This document shows, one piece after another, positions 8,263 to 16,759 of a stretch of 64,000 nucleotides of DNA. The first letter of the stretch is position 1. Each line of letters opens with the position of its first letter. Below the pieces are notes generated by a model, which was not told the DNA's origin, did no database searches, and saw nothing but the letters and a program-made list of their open reading frames with translations. The stretch covers positions 1,973,501 through 2,037,500 of the forward strand of contig NC_013790.1 in NCBI RefSeq assembly GCF_000024185.1, given 5' to 3'. The DNA comes from Methanobrevibacter ruminantium M1 (GTDB taxonomy: Archaea; Methanobacteriota; Methanobacteria; Methanobacteriales; Methanobacteriaceae). Made by a program: the position numbers and the translations under genes.

Positions 8263-10296
8263 CTATTCTTCAGTATCCTCTTTGGTGATTATCTCTTCTC
8301 TGATTAAGTTTATTTGGAGCTGGTCGAAACCGTATCCGATTGCTTCTACAAGGATATTGGTTAGTTGTTTGTCGTTTGTGTTTATATTTAGCTCTATAAG
8401 GTTTCCGTTTATTGCTGAGCTTTTGTAGTCTAAGCTTGAATTGAAGATGAATATATCTGAGTTTGTCTTTTGGCTTGATATTAAAAGTCTTGCTGGCGGG
8501 ATGTCCTTTAATGTGGCGTCAAAAGATGCTCTCTTATCATTCTTTATCATGTACCTTGGGGCGCTTAATCCAAACTTGAGCTTTCCGTCGAGGCTGTTTT
8601 TGTAGTCTTTTATTGAGTCGCCTATGAATGCTATTATTTCGTTGGAGATGTTTGCTATCTCAGGGTTGTTTTGTGGGAATCTTACTGGATTGTTCTTAAG
8701 GAGGAGGAATGTTTCTTGGTATTTGCCCCTTTTGAAGTTGTTTTTTCTCATCTTATCCAATTCTATAAGGTCTATGGTCTTGTCCTCAAAGACTATTTTC
8801 TTAAGGTTATATAAGCTGTTTACAGTGTTTTGGAGCCCATAGAATCTAATTCCAAAATGATTGTTTCTGGAGCCTCCTTGGGATATGTCCAGTTGGTTTT
8901 CATATGATTCAGCTGAGAATAATGATAAGAAAGGGTCTTGGTTCCATTGTATTTGATCTAGGGCGCTTATTTTTTCTTCGATTTCCTTTTTTAGATTGTT
9001 CTTATAAAGCTCCATAAGGTAGTCTAAGTTTATTATGAATCTTAACTCATTCTTGTCTTCAAATATGTCATTCAATGGCTTTAAAAGAGAGATAGATGAT
9101 AGGTTGCCTTCATCAAGGCAGGATATGAATGTAGGTTCAAGATGGGCTGATAGAATATAATTATATGCGTCATCGCTTGAGTATCCGAAGTCGAGAAGCC
9201 TTGGGATGATTGCCTCATCATTTGAGAAGACTATGTTTGAATCTATATTGGCCTCAATGGTGGCTCCGTCAGCTGTAAATATCCGATTGTCAATGATAAA
9301 ACTTACAGCGACACCCTCTTCAATGTATATTGTGTTTTCGTTAAGGCAATCTAATGCAAGGTGGATAAGGTCGTCTGGAGTCTTATAGCTTAGTCTGAGT
9401 GCTATCTTAACATCCTTTGGATTGACCTGGCCGATTGCCTCAAGGAAGATATAGGTGAGGTCATTGTAGAAATAGTATTCGCCGAACTCATCGATGTACT
9501 TTCCTCCAAGGGTGATTAGCTGGCTTGCCAGTCCTGACTCGTCATCGGTCTTATACCAGGAGTATGAATCGAGGGCCTTTAGGAAATCCTTAATCAGTTC
9601 CAATGCCTCCTTGTTAGTTATGTATCCATCATTCAGGTCGTTGTAGTAATAGTCTTCAAGGATACGGTCAAGACGGCCTAGGCTGTTTAGGCTGTGGCCT
9701 GTCTGATATAGGAGTTGATTAAGGAAAAGTATTCTTTGAAGGGCCTCTTCAAAATGGCTAGCCTTCTTGTCGATTATGTCCTCAAAGATGCGGATGTACT
9801 TTGACTTGTCATCACGGGAGGACTTTGCCAATGCCTTGTTTATTTCATATATGAGAAGCTCAATTCCATCAAGGATAGCGAGCATTTCCCTATTGTAGTC
9901 GGAGGACTGGTTTCTGAAGCCTGGACCTTCCTTAGGGTTGAAGTAAAATTCGTTGAGGTCATAGATGGAATAGTCTAGAATAAGTGAGTAGTCGATAGGA
10001 CTGTTTATTATTTGGCCATGATAGTCAAGATTTCTAAATTCGTCTAGGAAGTATATGAATCCTTCAGGATGGATTGTGATGTCTAGCTTTCTTAGAAGGT
10101 TCTTGATTTGGACCCCTTTTGAAAACTTGGAGCTTGTTATATAGAACTTGTGCATGTTTTTGGCAATGTAGCTGCTTGCATCTGTTCCAACCCCAAATCT
10201 GCGGTTTATCTTATTGTATGTGGAAGCCAATATGGCAGATGAGCTGTTTGCACTTTCCTTATTTCGAATCTTTTTAATGTTATCAAATAGACCCAT
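8263..10296 (-). CDS. Glycyl-radical-enzyme homologue without the radical machinery
   Basis: The protein follows the pyruvate formate-lyase/glycerol dehydratase fold for most of its 677 residues: HSLNSLGRLDRILEDYYYND (201-220), SQLITLGG (258-265), YNDLTYIFLEAI (277-288), NIVFSNDEAIIPRLLDFGYS (354-373), ILSAHLEP (381-388) and GGSRNNHFGIRFYGLQNTVN (474-493). In active enzymes the loop equivalent to residue 385 carries the catalytic Cys (GCVEP type); here it is His. The C-terminus ends shortly after LQINLI, where the family normally continues into the RVAGYS glycyl-radical loop, which is absent. The usual Gly radical and thiyl chemistry therefore seems impossible. No activase gene is adjacent. 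Start ATG 10296 has GGAGG 8 nt upstream. A binding or regulatory role, or a decaying enzyme, are both possible. Confidence 0.75.
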   Translation of the reverse strand: MGLFDNIKKIRNKESANSSSAILASTYNKINRRFGVGTDASSYIAKNMHKFYITSSKFSKGVQIKNLLRKLDITIHPEGFIYFLDEFRNLDYHGQIINSPIDYSLILDYSIYDLNEFYFNPKEGPGFRNQSSDYNREMLAILDGIELLIYEINKALAKSSRDDKSKYIRIFEDIIDKKASHFEEALQRILFLNQLLYQTGHSLNSLGRLDRILEDYYYNDLNDGYITNKEALELIKDFLKALDSYSWYKTDDESGLASQLITLGGKYIDEFGEYYFYNDLTYIFLEAIGQVNPKDVKIALRLSYKTPDDLIHLALDCLNENTIYIEEGVAVSFIIDNRIFTADGATIEANIDSNIVFSNDEAIIPRLLDFGYSSDDAYNYILSAHLEPTFISCLDEGNLSSISLLKPLNDIFEDKNELRFIINLDYLMELYKNNLKKEIEEKISALDQIQWNQDPFLSLFSAESYENQLDISQGGSRNNHFGIRFYGLQNTVNSLYNLKKIVFEDKTIDLIELDKMRKNNFKRGKYQETFLLLKNNPVRFPQNNPEIANISNEIIAFIGDSIKDYKNSLDGKLKFGLSAPRYMIKNDKRASFDATLKDIPPARLLISSQKTNSDIFIFNSSLDYKSSAINGNLIELNINTNDKQLTNILVEAIGYGFDQLQINLIREEIITKEDTEE

Positions 10297-10500
10297 AGTT
10301 AGCCTCCAATTGTAAAATAAGTTTTTAGATTAATTAATAAATTAATTATTTATAACTTATCTTAATTTTTTTAACTAATTAAAATTGAATTGTCTTTTAA
10401 TTTAATTTTAGTATATTTATTAATTAGTGATTCATTTTTAATATATTTTAAGATTTATGGGGCTTATGATGAGAATATTTTAAGAATGGGGTGAAAAATC

Positions 10501-10615
10501 CTAAGATAAAAAGTCTTTCTATAATCTTCTTCAACAGCAAATAAACCTTTTAAAAAATCAGACAGGTTTATCTTTTTTGAATATTCCTTTCCAAATCTAC
10601 TTTTATGGTTTTCAT
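10501..10615 (-). pseudogene. STAS-like (DUF4325-type) gene remnant, internally deleted copy
   Basis: Starts MKTIKVDLERNIQ like the remnant at 12537-12806, then jumps to the C-terminal part (SDFLKGLF, EEDYRKTF). About 190 bp encoding the middle STAS core are missing. The nucleotide similarity to 12450-12930 continues on both sides, so this is one arm of a duplication rather than an independent gene. Confidence 0.6.
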
Positions 10616-10686
10616 AGTATCTTAAAATCCTTTTTGTAAAATTAGATTTACCTTTAGAGCATATAAAGATTCTTGCATCCTATATT

Positions 10687-10750
10687 GTGCAAAAATGATT
10701 TTGTGAAATTGTGCAAAAATGCAAGTGTGAAAAAGTGAAAAAGTGAAAAA
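10687..10750. repeat. TGTGCAAAAATG-type simple repeat
   Basis: Units GTGCAAAAATG, ATTTTGTGAAATT and GTGAAAAA in succession, in the same vocabulary as 7888-8039 and 12876-12925. It follows the STAS-like remnant, as it does in the other duplicate. Confidence 0.6.
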
Positions 10751-10847
10751 AAAGTTGGAATTAAAATTAAAAAAATAATTATTGATTAAATTATTATTTT
10801 ATTCTTCACCAATACAATCAAATAAATTTTCAACAAAGGTCAAAAAA

Positions 10848-11844
10848 TTAAATTTTTTTAAGAACAAACATGCATTGATCCCCTTGTCCTTGGGAATTTA
10901 AAAAATTGGTCTCTTTTTTATATTTTTTGATTAATTTTTTATTAGACCTAAAATCAGTCCATCCATCTTCTCCCCAAGCAATATCGTTTTGATAATTTTC
11001 ACTGAAAACAAATTGGGCATATCCACTATCAAAAATCACATCTAAAATTTTAAGGTCGGTTTTATCACATAATATTTCAAAACTTTTTAGAGTATGTAAG
11101 AAAAAGTGTCTAGGTGCATCAATTTGAAACCAATTTACTCCATATCTTTTCCAAATTGGCTCAGATTTAATCGGAATTCTTAATAAAATTAACCCATCAT
11201 CTTTAATAAGATTTTCAAAACATTTTAGATTAGCTAATTGATTATCCATATGTTCAAAAGCATGATTCGAAACAATTAAATCAAATTTTTCTGAAGGTTT
11301 ATAATCTTCTAAGGAAGTTTGAATTAAATTAATCCCCTCTAAAATATTCTCTTCTTCAATAAATAAGTCTATTCCTGTGAGATTTTTATATCCTCCTCTT
11401 TTTAATTGAGATAAAAAATTCCCATTTCCACATCCAATATCTAAAATTGAGGATTCCTTTGTAATCTTCTTATCAGAATTCAATTTATTTATTAATTTTA
11501 AATGGGGGGGGGACAAATTCTTTTGGGATTAAATTAGATAGGATTGAATTAGATAAAATTATTGCAGAACCTTTATCAAAAATTATTTCATTAAAACTTT
11601 TAGGTTTTAAATGAGGGGCATAATCTGTATCATAATATTTGTCAATATCTTTAGGGATCTCCTTAATAAAAAGACAACCACAATTTGAACATTCAATATA
11701 CTCAAATTCTTCTCTAAGGCCTATTTGCATTTCTTTAATTATGAAAGTTAAATTATTCTCCTCATTTTCACATATTGGACATTTCATATTTTCACCGTTT
11801 AATATTCTCATAATTTTCTTTAATGATAAATTTATCAGTTTCAT
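10848..11844 (-). pseudogene. SAM-dependent methyltransferase with N-terminal zinc-binding region, out of frame at a C9 tract
   Basis: Two frames join into one 331-residue methyltransferase. The upstream part (11844 to 11485) begins MKLINLSLKKIMRI and has two Cys pairs (CPICENE and CSNCGCLF) of the zinc-binding type often placed before sugar or small-molecule methyltransferases. The downstream part (to 10848) has the SAM motif LDIGCGNGNFLSQL, NHAFEHMDN and DGLILLRIP. The break is a run of nine C on the coding strand (11504-11512). With eight C the frame reads VPPHLKLINK and stays open; with nine it stops after the FKINK codons. The gene lies in the surface-glycan region beside a flippase remnant whose stop overlaps its start. 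Slipped-strand ON/OFF switching is plausible; a sequencing error is the main alternative. Confidence 0.75.
11504..11512. repeat. G9/C9 homopolymer inside the methyltransferase gene
   Basis: Nine consecutive G on the + strand (nine C on the coding strand). It is the longest G/C run I noticed in this very AT-rich window, and it sits exactly at the frame break of the methyltransferase. Confidence 0.9.
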
Positions 11845-12405
11845 CGATTATTTTTAAGTTCAATAAAATAATGTAAATTAAGCCCAAATGGGATAGCTAA
11901 CCATAAAGAGAGATTAAAAATATAAAATACTATTGCTAAAATAATCCCACAAATAATTAATTTTATTAAACTCTTTAATAAACCCCAACCAAGTTTGTAA
12001 TCAGTTTTGAATATATGTTGGAGTGTTAAAATGATAATAAATATTTCACACTTAATACAGTGGATATTGCCTCTCCATCATAACTAAACATTGGAATAAG
12101 AACCAAATTAAGACATACGTTAAATATAACTGCCATAATATAGATTTTTGTTACTGCCTTTTCCTTATCAATTGCATTCAGCAAAACAGATGCTGCTCCA
12201 TTGACAAATAGGAAGGAAACGGTCAAACAATTATTTGAATAAGAGTTGATGCAAGAGAGTATTGGTTGCTGTAAATAAAGTCAATGATAAGCCTTGCATA
12301 GAAGAAAATACCTATGCTAAGTGGAATAATAATCATTAAAATATATTTGGCTGATATTTCATAGTTTATTTTGATAAGTTCACGTGAATTCGAATTAATC
12401 AATTT
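11838..12405 (-). pseudogene. 3' fragment of a polysaccharide flippase gene
   Basis: Translates in pieces to a close copy of the C-terminal part of the flippase encoded at 12949-14376: KYILMIIIPLSIGIFFYAR, YSNQYSLAST, VSFLFVNGAASVLLNAIDKE, NVCLNLVLIPMFSYDGEAIS, then HIFKTDYKL and KLIICGIIL. At least two frame breaks separate these blocks, and the N-terminal half is missing. It ends at the start of the methyltransferase gene. This is a duplicated 3' end, not a functional exporter. Confidence 0.8.
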
Positions 12406-12536
12406 TAATTATATTAAATTATAATAGTTTTTTAAATTACTTTTTATATTTATTAAATTAGTAATTCATTTTTAATATATTTTAAGATTTAGGGAGCTTA
12501 TGGTGGTGAATATTTTAAGAATTGGGTGAAAAATCC

Positions 12537-12806
12537 TTAAGATAAAAAAGTCTTTCTATATCCCTCTTCTACAATTTCAAATAAACCTTTTATAAAATCA
12601 AACTTGTTTATTTCAACAATTTCCACTTTAGAATGATATTTCTGACATACATACTCTTGACAAAAGATCTGCTTGTAAACTCAAGATTCTTAAAATCCAA
12701 TATTACCTTATCATAGGATTTCATGCTATTAAATAATGAATTGCAGTTGAATCCATAACTATCTTATTTGAATATTCCTTTCAACATCTACTTTTATGGT
12801 TTTCAT
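12537..12806 (-). pseudogene. STAS-like (DUF4325-type) protein gene, decayed
   Basis: The start MKTIKVDVERNIQ is followed, after frame shifts, by SYDKVILDFKNLEFTSRSFV, the signature of STAS-like DUF4325 proteins. The end is KYHSKVEIVEINK, DFIKGLFEIVEEGYRKTFLS. At least two shifts are needed to read about 90-100 residues. DUF4325 proteins are usually small partners in signalling or regulatory modules; this copy cannot be made as one protein. It lies downstream of the flippase gene and is the fuller of the two copies in this region. Confidence 0.65.
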
Positions 12807-12875
12807 AGTATCTTAAAATCCTTTTTGTAAAATTAAATTTGCTTTTGGAGCATATAAAGATTCTTGCATTCTGTA

Positions 12876-12925
12876 ATTGTGCAAAAACACAAGTGTGCAA
12901 AAATGTAAAAGTGAAAAGAGTTAAA
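12876..12925. repeat. TGTGCAAAAA-type simple repeat
   Basis: Short run with GTGCAAAAACAC, GTGTGCAAAAATG and AAAAGTGAAAAG, matching the array at 10687-10750 in both sequence and position relative to the STAS-like remnant. Confidence 0.55.
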
Positions 12926-12948
12926 TTTGAAAATCGAAAAAAATAAAA

Positions 12949-14376
12949 TTATCTGTTTATTAATTCTCTAATTACATATCTATCATTATCATCAATAGAT
13001 TTTGTTATAAATAGGGATATTAGATAAACTATAAATCCTACAGGTATTGCAAACCATAGGGAGAGATTTAAGTAATATAATGCTACAAAAAGGATTATTC
13101 CACAAACGATTAGTTTTATAACATTCTTCAATAGTCCTAAATCTGGTTTGTAGTCTGTTTTGAATATATGATAAAGTGTAATAATAGTAATCAATATTTC
13201 ACTAAGTACTGTAGCTATTGCTGCACCATCATAGCTAAACCTTGGAATAAGTATTAAATTAAGGCACACATTAAATATTGCTGCTATAATATAGATTTTT
13301 GTTACAGTTTTCTCCTTATCGATTGCATTTAGTAAAACTGCCGCTGCTCCATTGACAAATAGGAATGAAACTGTCCAGATAAGTATTTGGACTGGAGTTG
13401 AGGCAAGTGAGTATTGGTTGCTGTAAATAAGATCCACCACTGGTCTTGCATAGAAGAAAATGCCTATGCTGATAGGAATAATAATTAACAACAAATATTT
13501 TACAGAAAGCTCATAGCTAACTTTGATTAGATTTTGGCTTTCTTTGAAGAATTTGCTCATAACAGGGAATATTACGCTTTGGTAAACTACAAAAAATGTT
13601 GTGAAAACATTTATTATGTTGTATGCAGACTTATAAAGTCCTGTTGCATAATCTCCAGCCAAATAGGACAACATTACAATGTCAATTGAAAAATAAATAG
13701 AATAGAAGAAGTTTGTAAGTCCAAAAGGAATGGATTTGATTATTACTTCCCTTATGAAATTTGTATCCAATTCTAAATGAGGTCGGCTGAATGTTTTAAC
13801 ATATGATAAAAACATATATGAAAAATATATTGAATATGCAACAGTGTAGGCAAAGGCAATGGATATAACGCCCAAATCAAACCCTAATGTTATTAGAATG
13901 CCTATTAATAAAAAACTGCTATTTAATATAGCTCCTATGGCTTGATATTTTACTTTTTCAAAGGCCTGGAAAACTCCATTTAAAAAAGTAGTCATAGACA
14001 TGAAGATAAGTTCTATTGTAAAAACCAAAGTAACTATTATAGTTAAATGAGAGTATCCCATGACATACAAAATCAATCCACTTAAAATAAATAAGATAAT
14101 GGCTAATATAAGCTTAAATAAAAAGATATTGTTAAAATATTTCCTTACTAAATCTTTATGTTTCGCAATTTCACGAGTGATGTATGTGCTTATTCCCAAA
14201 TCCATCACTATTCCCATAAGGCCAGTGAAAGAAACTGCAAATGAGACAATGCCATAATCAGATACTCCCAGGTATCGGGCTATGATTATGGTCCATAGGA
14301 ATGCACAAATGCTTGTTATCACTTGTGAAACAGATAACCAACCAGTATTTTTAAAAATGGATTTAATTTGATTCAT
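12949..14376 (-). CDS. Polysaccharide flippase (Wzx/RfbX-type, MOP superfamily)
   Basis: Predicted integral membrane exporter of lipid-linked oligosaccharides for the surface-glycan pathway. The 475 residues show about 12-14 hydrophobic spans and family hallmarks: GWLSVSQVITSICAFLWTII near the N-terminus, RYLGVSDYGIVSFA (residues about 34-47), GISTYITREIAKHK, and TPVQILIWTVSFLFVNGAAA in the C-terminal half. Full length for the family. It lies 38 bp downstream of the GT2 gene on the same strand, so it is probably the last intact gene of the glycan operon. Its 3' portion has been copied to 11838-12405. Substrate not predictable. Confidence 0.88.
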   Translation of the reverse strand: MNQIKSIFKNTGWLSVSQVITSICAFLWTIIIARYLGVSDYGIVSFAVSFTGLMGIVMDLGISTYITREIAKHKDLVRKYFNNIFLFKLILAIILFILSGLILYVMGYSHLTIIVTLVFTIELIFMSMTTFLNGVFQAFEKVKYQAIGAILNSSFLLIGILITLGFDLGVISIAFAYTVAYSIYFSYMFLSYVKTFSRPHLELDTNFIREVIIKSIPFGLTNFFYSIYFSIDIVMLSYLAGDYATGLYKSAYNIINVFTTFFVVYQSVIFPVMSKFFKESQNLIKVSYELSVKYLLLIIIPISIGIFFYARPVVDLIYSNQYSLASTPVQILIWTVSFLFVNGAAAVLLNAIDKEKTVTKIYIIAAIFNVCLNLILIPRFSYDGAAIATVLSEILITIITLYHIFKTDYKPDLGLLKNVIKLIVCGIILFVALYYLNLSLWFAIPVGFIVYLISLFITKSIDDNDRYVIRELINR

Positions 14377-14413
14377 GTTATCAGTGAAATTTCTTAAAAA
14401 ATTGTCTGTTGAT

Positions 14414-15190
14414 TTATTTTAAGATTTTTTTTAGAAAGTTAAAATTTGATAAAAAATTAGTTATGGGATTCCTTATATGTAAAATTTCAGAATAGTAAAG
14501 GATATCCAACTTTAACTGATTATTCGGTTCATGACTTAATAAACAATTTGTGTATATGCGATTATAATCATATTTATATTTATTTAAAACTTTTTTCAAT
14601 GTTTTAAAGTATTCTAAAGACATTGAACCTCCTTCAGATACATGATATAATGTTATTGGGAATAAAACTACAGAATATCCTTTTTGTTTAATGTTTAAAC
14701 AATAATCTGCTCCATATAAGTGCCAATCATAACAGGTTTCTTCATCAAATTGATATTTTCCGAATACCTCTTTGGGAATTATAAGCAATAGTTCGTCAAG
14801 GGTTTGGGTTTCGGTTATATCTGTAATACTATAATCTGACACTGTTGATTTTGGAATCCCAGAGACGATATTTGTAGTAATTCTCCCATAGTTTTCCTCA
14901 GAAACTCCTTGAACTCCAGCAATTCCTAGATTTTGACAATTTTCAAAGTAATATTTTATATCTTTTAAGTTATTTTCATAAAATTCCACATCTTGATGAA
15001 CAAAAAGCAATATTTCTCCTTTTGCTTTTTTTCCACCATAATTTAGGGCTGAAGCTGCGGAATTAAATTCATGATTTCTATTATCAATTAATATTAATTC
15101 ATATTCTTCATTTTGTGTTTTTAATGATTCTAACAAATATTTTTCTAAAACCTCTTCATCATTATAAACACAGATTATAGACATTAGCAT
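14414..15190 (-). CDS. Family 2-type glycosyltransferase
   Basis: GT-A fold enzyme expected to transfer a sugar to a growing glycan at the cytoplasmic face of the membrane. Residues 3-10 are the MSIICVYN start strand. LILIDNRN replaces the more usual VDDGS, KAKGEILLFVHQDVEF (residues about 57-72) carries a DxD-like HQDVE motif, and YDWHLYGADYCLNIKQKGYS corresponds to the late acidic motif. The sequence resembles the Glyco_tranf_2_5 branch. 258 residues, cytosolic, no membrane span. It has two possible ATG starts (15190 and 15184). It precedes the flippase by 38 bp. The acceptor is unknown. Confidence 0.8.
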   Translation of the reverse strand: MLMSIICVYNDEEVLEKYLLESLKTQNEEYELILIDNRNHEFNSAASALNYGGKKAKGEILLFVHQDVEFYENNLKDIKYYFENCQNLGIAGVQGVSEENYGRITTNIVSGIPKSTVSDYSITDITETQTLDELLLIIPKEVFGKYQFDEETCYDWHLYGADYCLNIKQKGYSVVLFPITLYHVSEGGSMSLEYFKTLKKVLNKYKYDYNRIYTNCLLSHEPNNQLKLDILYYSEILHIRNPITNFLSNFNFLKKILK

Positions 15191-15693
15191 TCTTAAAACC
15201 CCATCTCTTTATAAACACAGATTATAAACCTTTGAATTCTTAAACCCTATTATTAATAAAAAAACAAATCTTTAAATAAATATCTTTTCTTTCCAATTCC
15301 TTACAATGATTTTAAAAATAATTAATTTGTCTAAAATTATCCTTGATTTTCCCCATTTATGTTTAAAATATCATCAATTATCTCTTAGACTAAATGCTCT
15401 TTTATGGAATACATAATTTTACATCTTAAAATGGCTCATAAGGGTATTCTGCATGTTCTGATTCTAATAGAGTTCATCAAAACAATCATCCCTTACAAAA
15501 AATGCATTTGCTCCATTAATAATCACAGCCAAAAAGAGCATACATTTAGGATTTTCATACCAATATTCATTTAAATAAACCAGCCATGTTTGTTAGTTTT
15601 ATTCAACAAAAATTTGATTAATTCTTTTATTCTCCTCTTTTCACCATTGTATGCTCTTCAAAATATTTATTGTTCAAATACATTATTCGATGA
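15191..15693. other. Non-coding spacer, possible gene remnant
   Basis: About 500 bp break the glycan gene run. On the minus strand a short stretch near 15500-15560 can be read as YWYENPKCMLFLAVIINGAN and FFVRDDCFDEL, protein-like but flanked by stops, so it may be a decayed glycosyltransferase-type gene. I could not identify the parent family. Confidence 0.35.
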
Positions 15694-16695
15694 TTAACGA
15701 GTATAATAATCTTTTACTCTGATTGTATCATCTAAAAATGGTGTAGAAACCTCATGTAATGTTGTATTTTCAGTTGCAATAATAGAATGGACAACACCAG
15801 GTTTAATACGAATGGAATCGTTTTTTCCAAAGTATTCTTTCCTGTCTTCAAACTCGATGTATCCTGCACCGGACATTATGTACATGGTTTCATCCTTATC
15901 ATTGTGATAGTGGAAAGAAGTCTGAAATCCTTCTTTTAAGTAAAGCTCTTTTGTAAGGTACTTGTCAGTATAAATGAGGACCTTCTCATATCCCCAAGGC
16001 TTGTCTGTTTTGTTTTCATACTCCTTTTGAACAGATTCCAATTCTTTTGATGTGTCGATTGCCATCCAAAAGAGATCATCTTCCCTGTAGTATCCAAGTT
16101 TGTTTTCTTTAGCAAGCACTGGGAATAATGTTTTTTCTATATCACCTGTTTTAAATTCTCCGAAGTCCAATAACCCTTTGGTGAAGTAAATTCCTCCGTT
16201 TATATAGTAATCCAATAGTGGTTTTTCTTTAAAAGCAGTGATTTTATCTCCACTTATGTCTACAATTCCATATGGAGAAGTCATTTTGGTGACAAACATT
16301 GTAACAAAGTAATCTGATCTTTCGCCATATTCTATCATCTTTTTAAGGTTAATGTCTGCAACTATATCTCCATTTCTAATAACAACTTGTTTATCTTCTC
16401 CAAGTGCTTCCATACCTAATCTGATTGCATTAAGTGTTCCTAAAGGTTCGTCTTCAATGACATAATTGATTTTTATGCCTTTATATTCGTCACCATAGCG
16501 TTCTTGGATTTTTTCGTGTAAAAATCCTGCTAATAGATAAACCTCGTTTATTCCAGCATTTTTAAAATCAAATAATTGTTTATCAAGTATTGCATAATCT
16601 TCTTTAATTTCCACTAACGGCTTTGGCACTTTTTCAGTAACTGGCCTAAGTCTTTTTCCAAAACCGCCACAAAGAATCATTCCAACAGTTTGCAT
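15694..16695 (-). CDS. Sugar-1-phosphate nucleotidyltransferase fused to a C-terminal cupin
   Basis: Makes or uses an NDP-sugar donor for glycan assembly. Residues 1-225 are a nucleotidyltransferase: [20 protein letters not shown] (5-24) is the nucleotide-binding loop and KPLVEI the conserved Lys/Pro motif. [11 protein letters not shown] is the metal-binding region, and [15 protein letters not shown] the sugar-binding motif. Residues 245-333 are a cupin with [20 protein letters not shown] and KPGVVHSII, giving the usual metal His/Glu set. Such fusions occur in mannose-1-phosphate guanylyltransferase/isomerase-like enzymes, but the nucleotide and sugar cannot be fixed from sequence alone. It is 64 bp downstream of the GT10 gene and in the same direction. 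Confidence 0.8.
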   Translation of the reverse strand: MQTVGMILCGGFGKRLRPVTEKVPKPLVEIKEDYAILDKQLFDFKNAGINEVYLLAGFLHEKIQERYGDEYKGIKINYVIEDEPLGTLNAIRLGMEALGEDKQVVIRNGDIVADINLKKMIEYGERSDYFVTMFVTKMTSPYGIVDISGDKITAFKEKPLLDYYINGGIYFTKGLLDFGEFKTGDIEKTLFPVLAKENKLGYYREDDLFWMAIDTSKELESVQKEYENKTDKPWGYEKVLIYTDKYLTKELYLKEGFQTSFHYHNDKDETMYIMSGAGYIEFEDRKEYFGKNDSIRIKPGVVHSIIATENTTLHEVSTPFLDDTIRVKDYYTR

Positions 16696-16759
16696 ATCTT
16701 TTCCCCTCTAAAATTATTTATTTTAATTTAATGTACAGTATTTTCTATAAATTAGTTAT

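Larger units (their letters stand above)
10297..10847. other. Spacer holding duplicated sequence and simple repeats
   Basis: From about 10420 to 10750 the spacer matches 12450-12930 base for base over long stretches (for example the TTTTTAATATATTTTAAGAT segment), including the decayed STAS-like frame and a trailing TGTGCAAAAATG-type repeat (10687-10750). Nothing else coding is seen. Confidence 0.65.

Noticed and set aside
8263..10296. Calling the glycyl-radical homologue a pyruvate formate-lyase
   Set aside because: The residues that define the activity are missing (His in place of Cys at 385, no glycyl loop), so the enzyme name would mislead.
11485..11844. Programmed frameshift at the C9 tract
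   Set aside because: No pause structure or slippery codon pair could be recognised; a length change of the tract explains the break more simply, so recoding is not claimed.
12026..12226. Small membrane protein of 66 residues
   Set aside because: It is one readable piece of the duplicated flippase 3' end; frames on both sides continue the same similarity.
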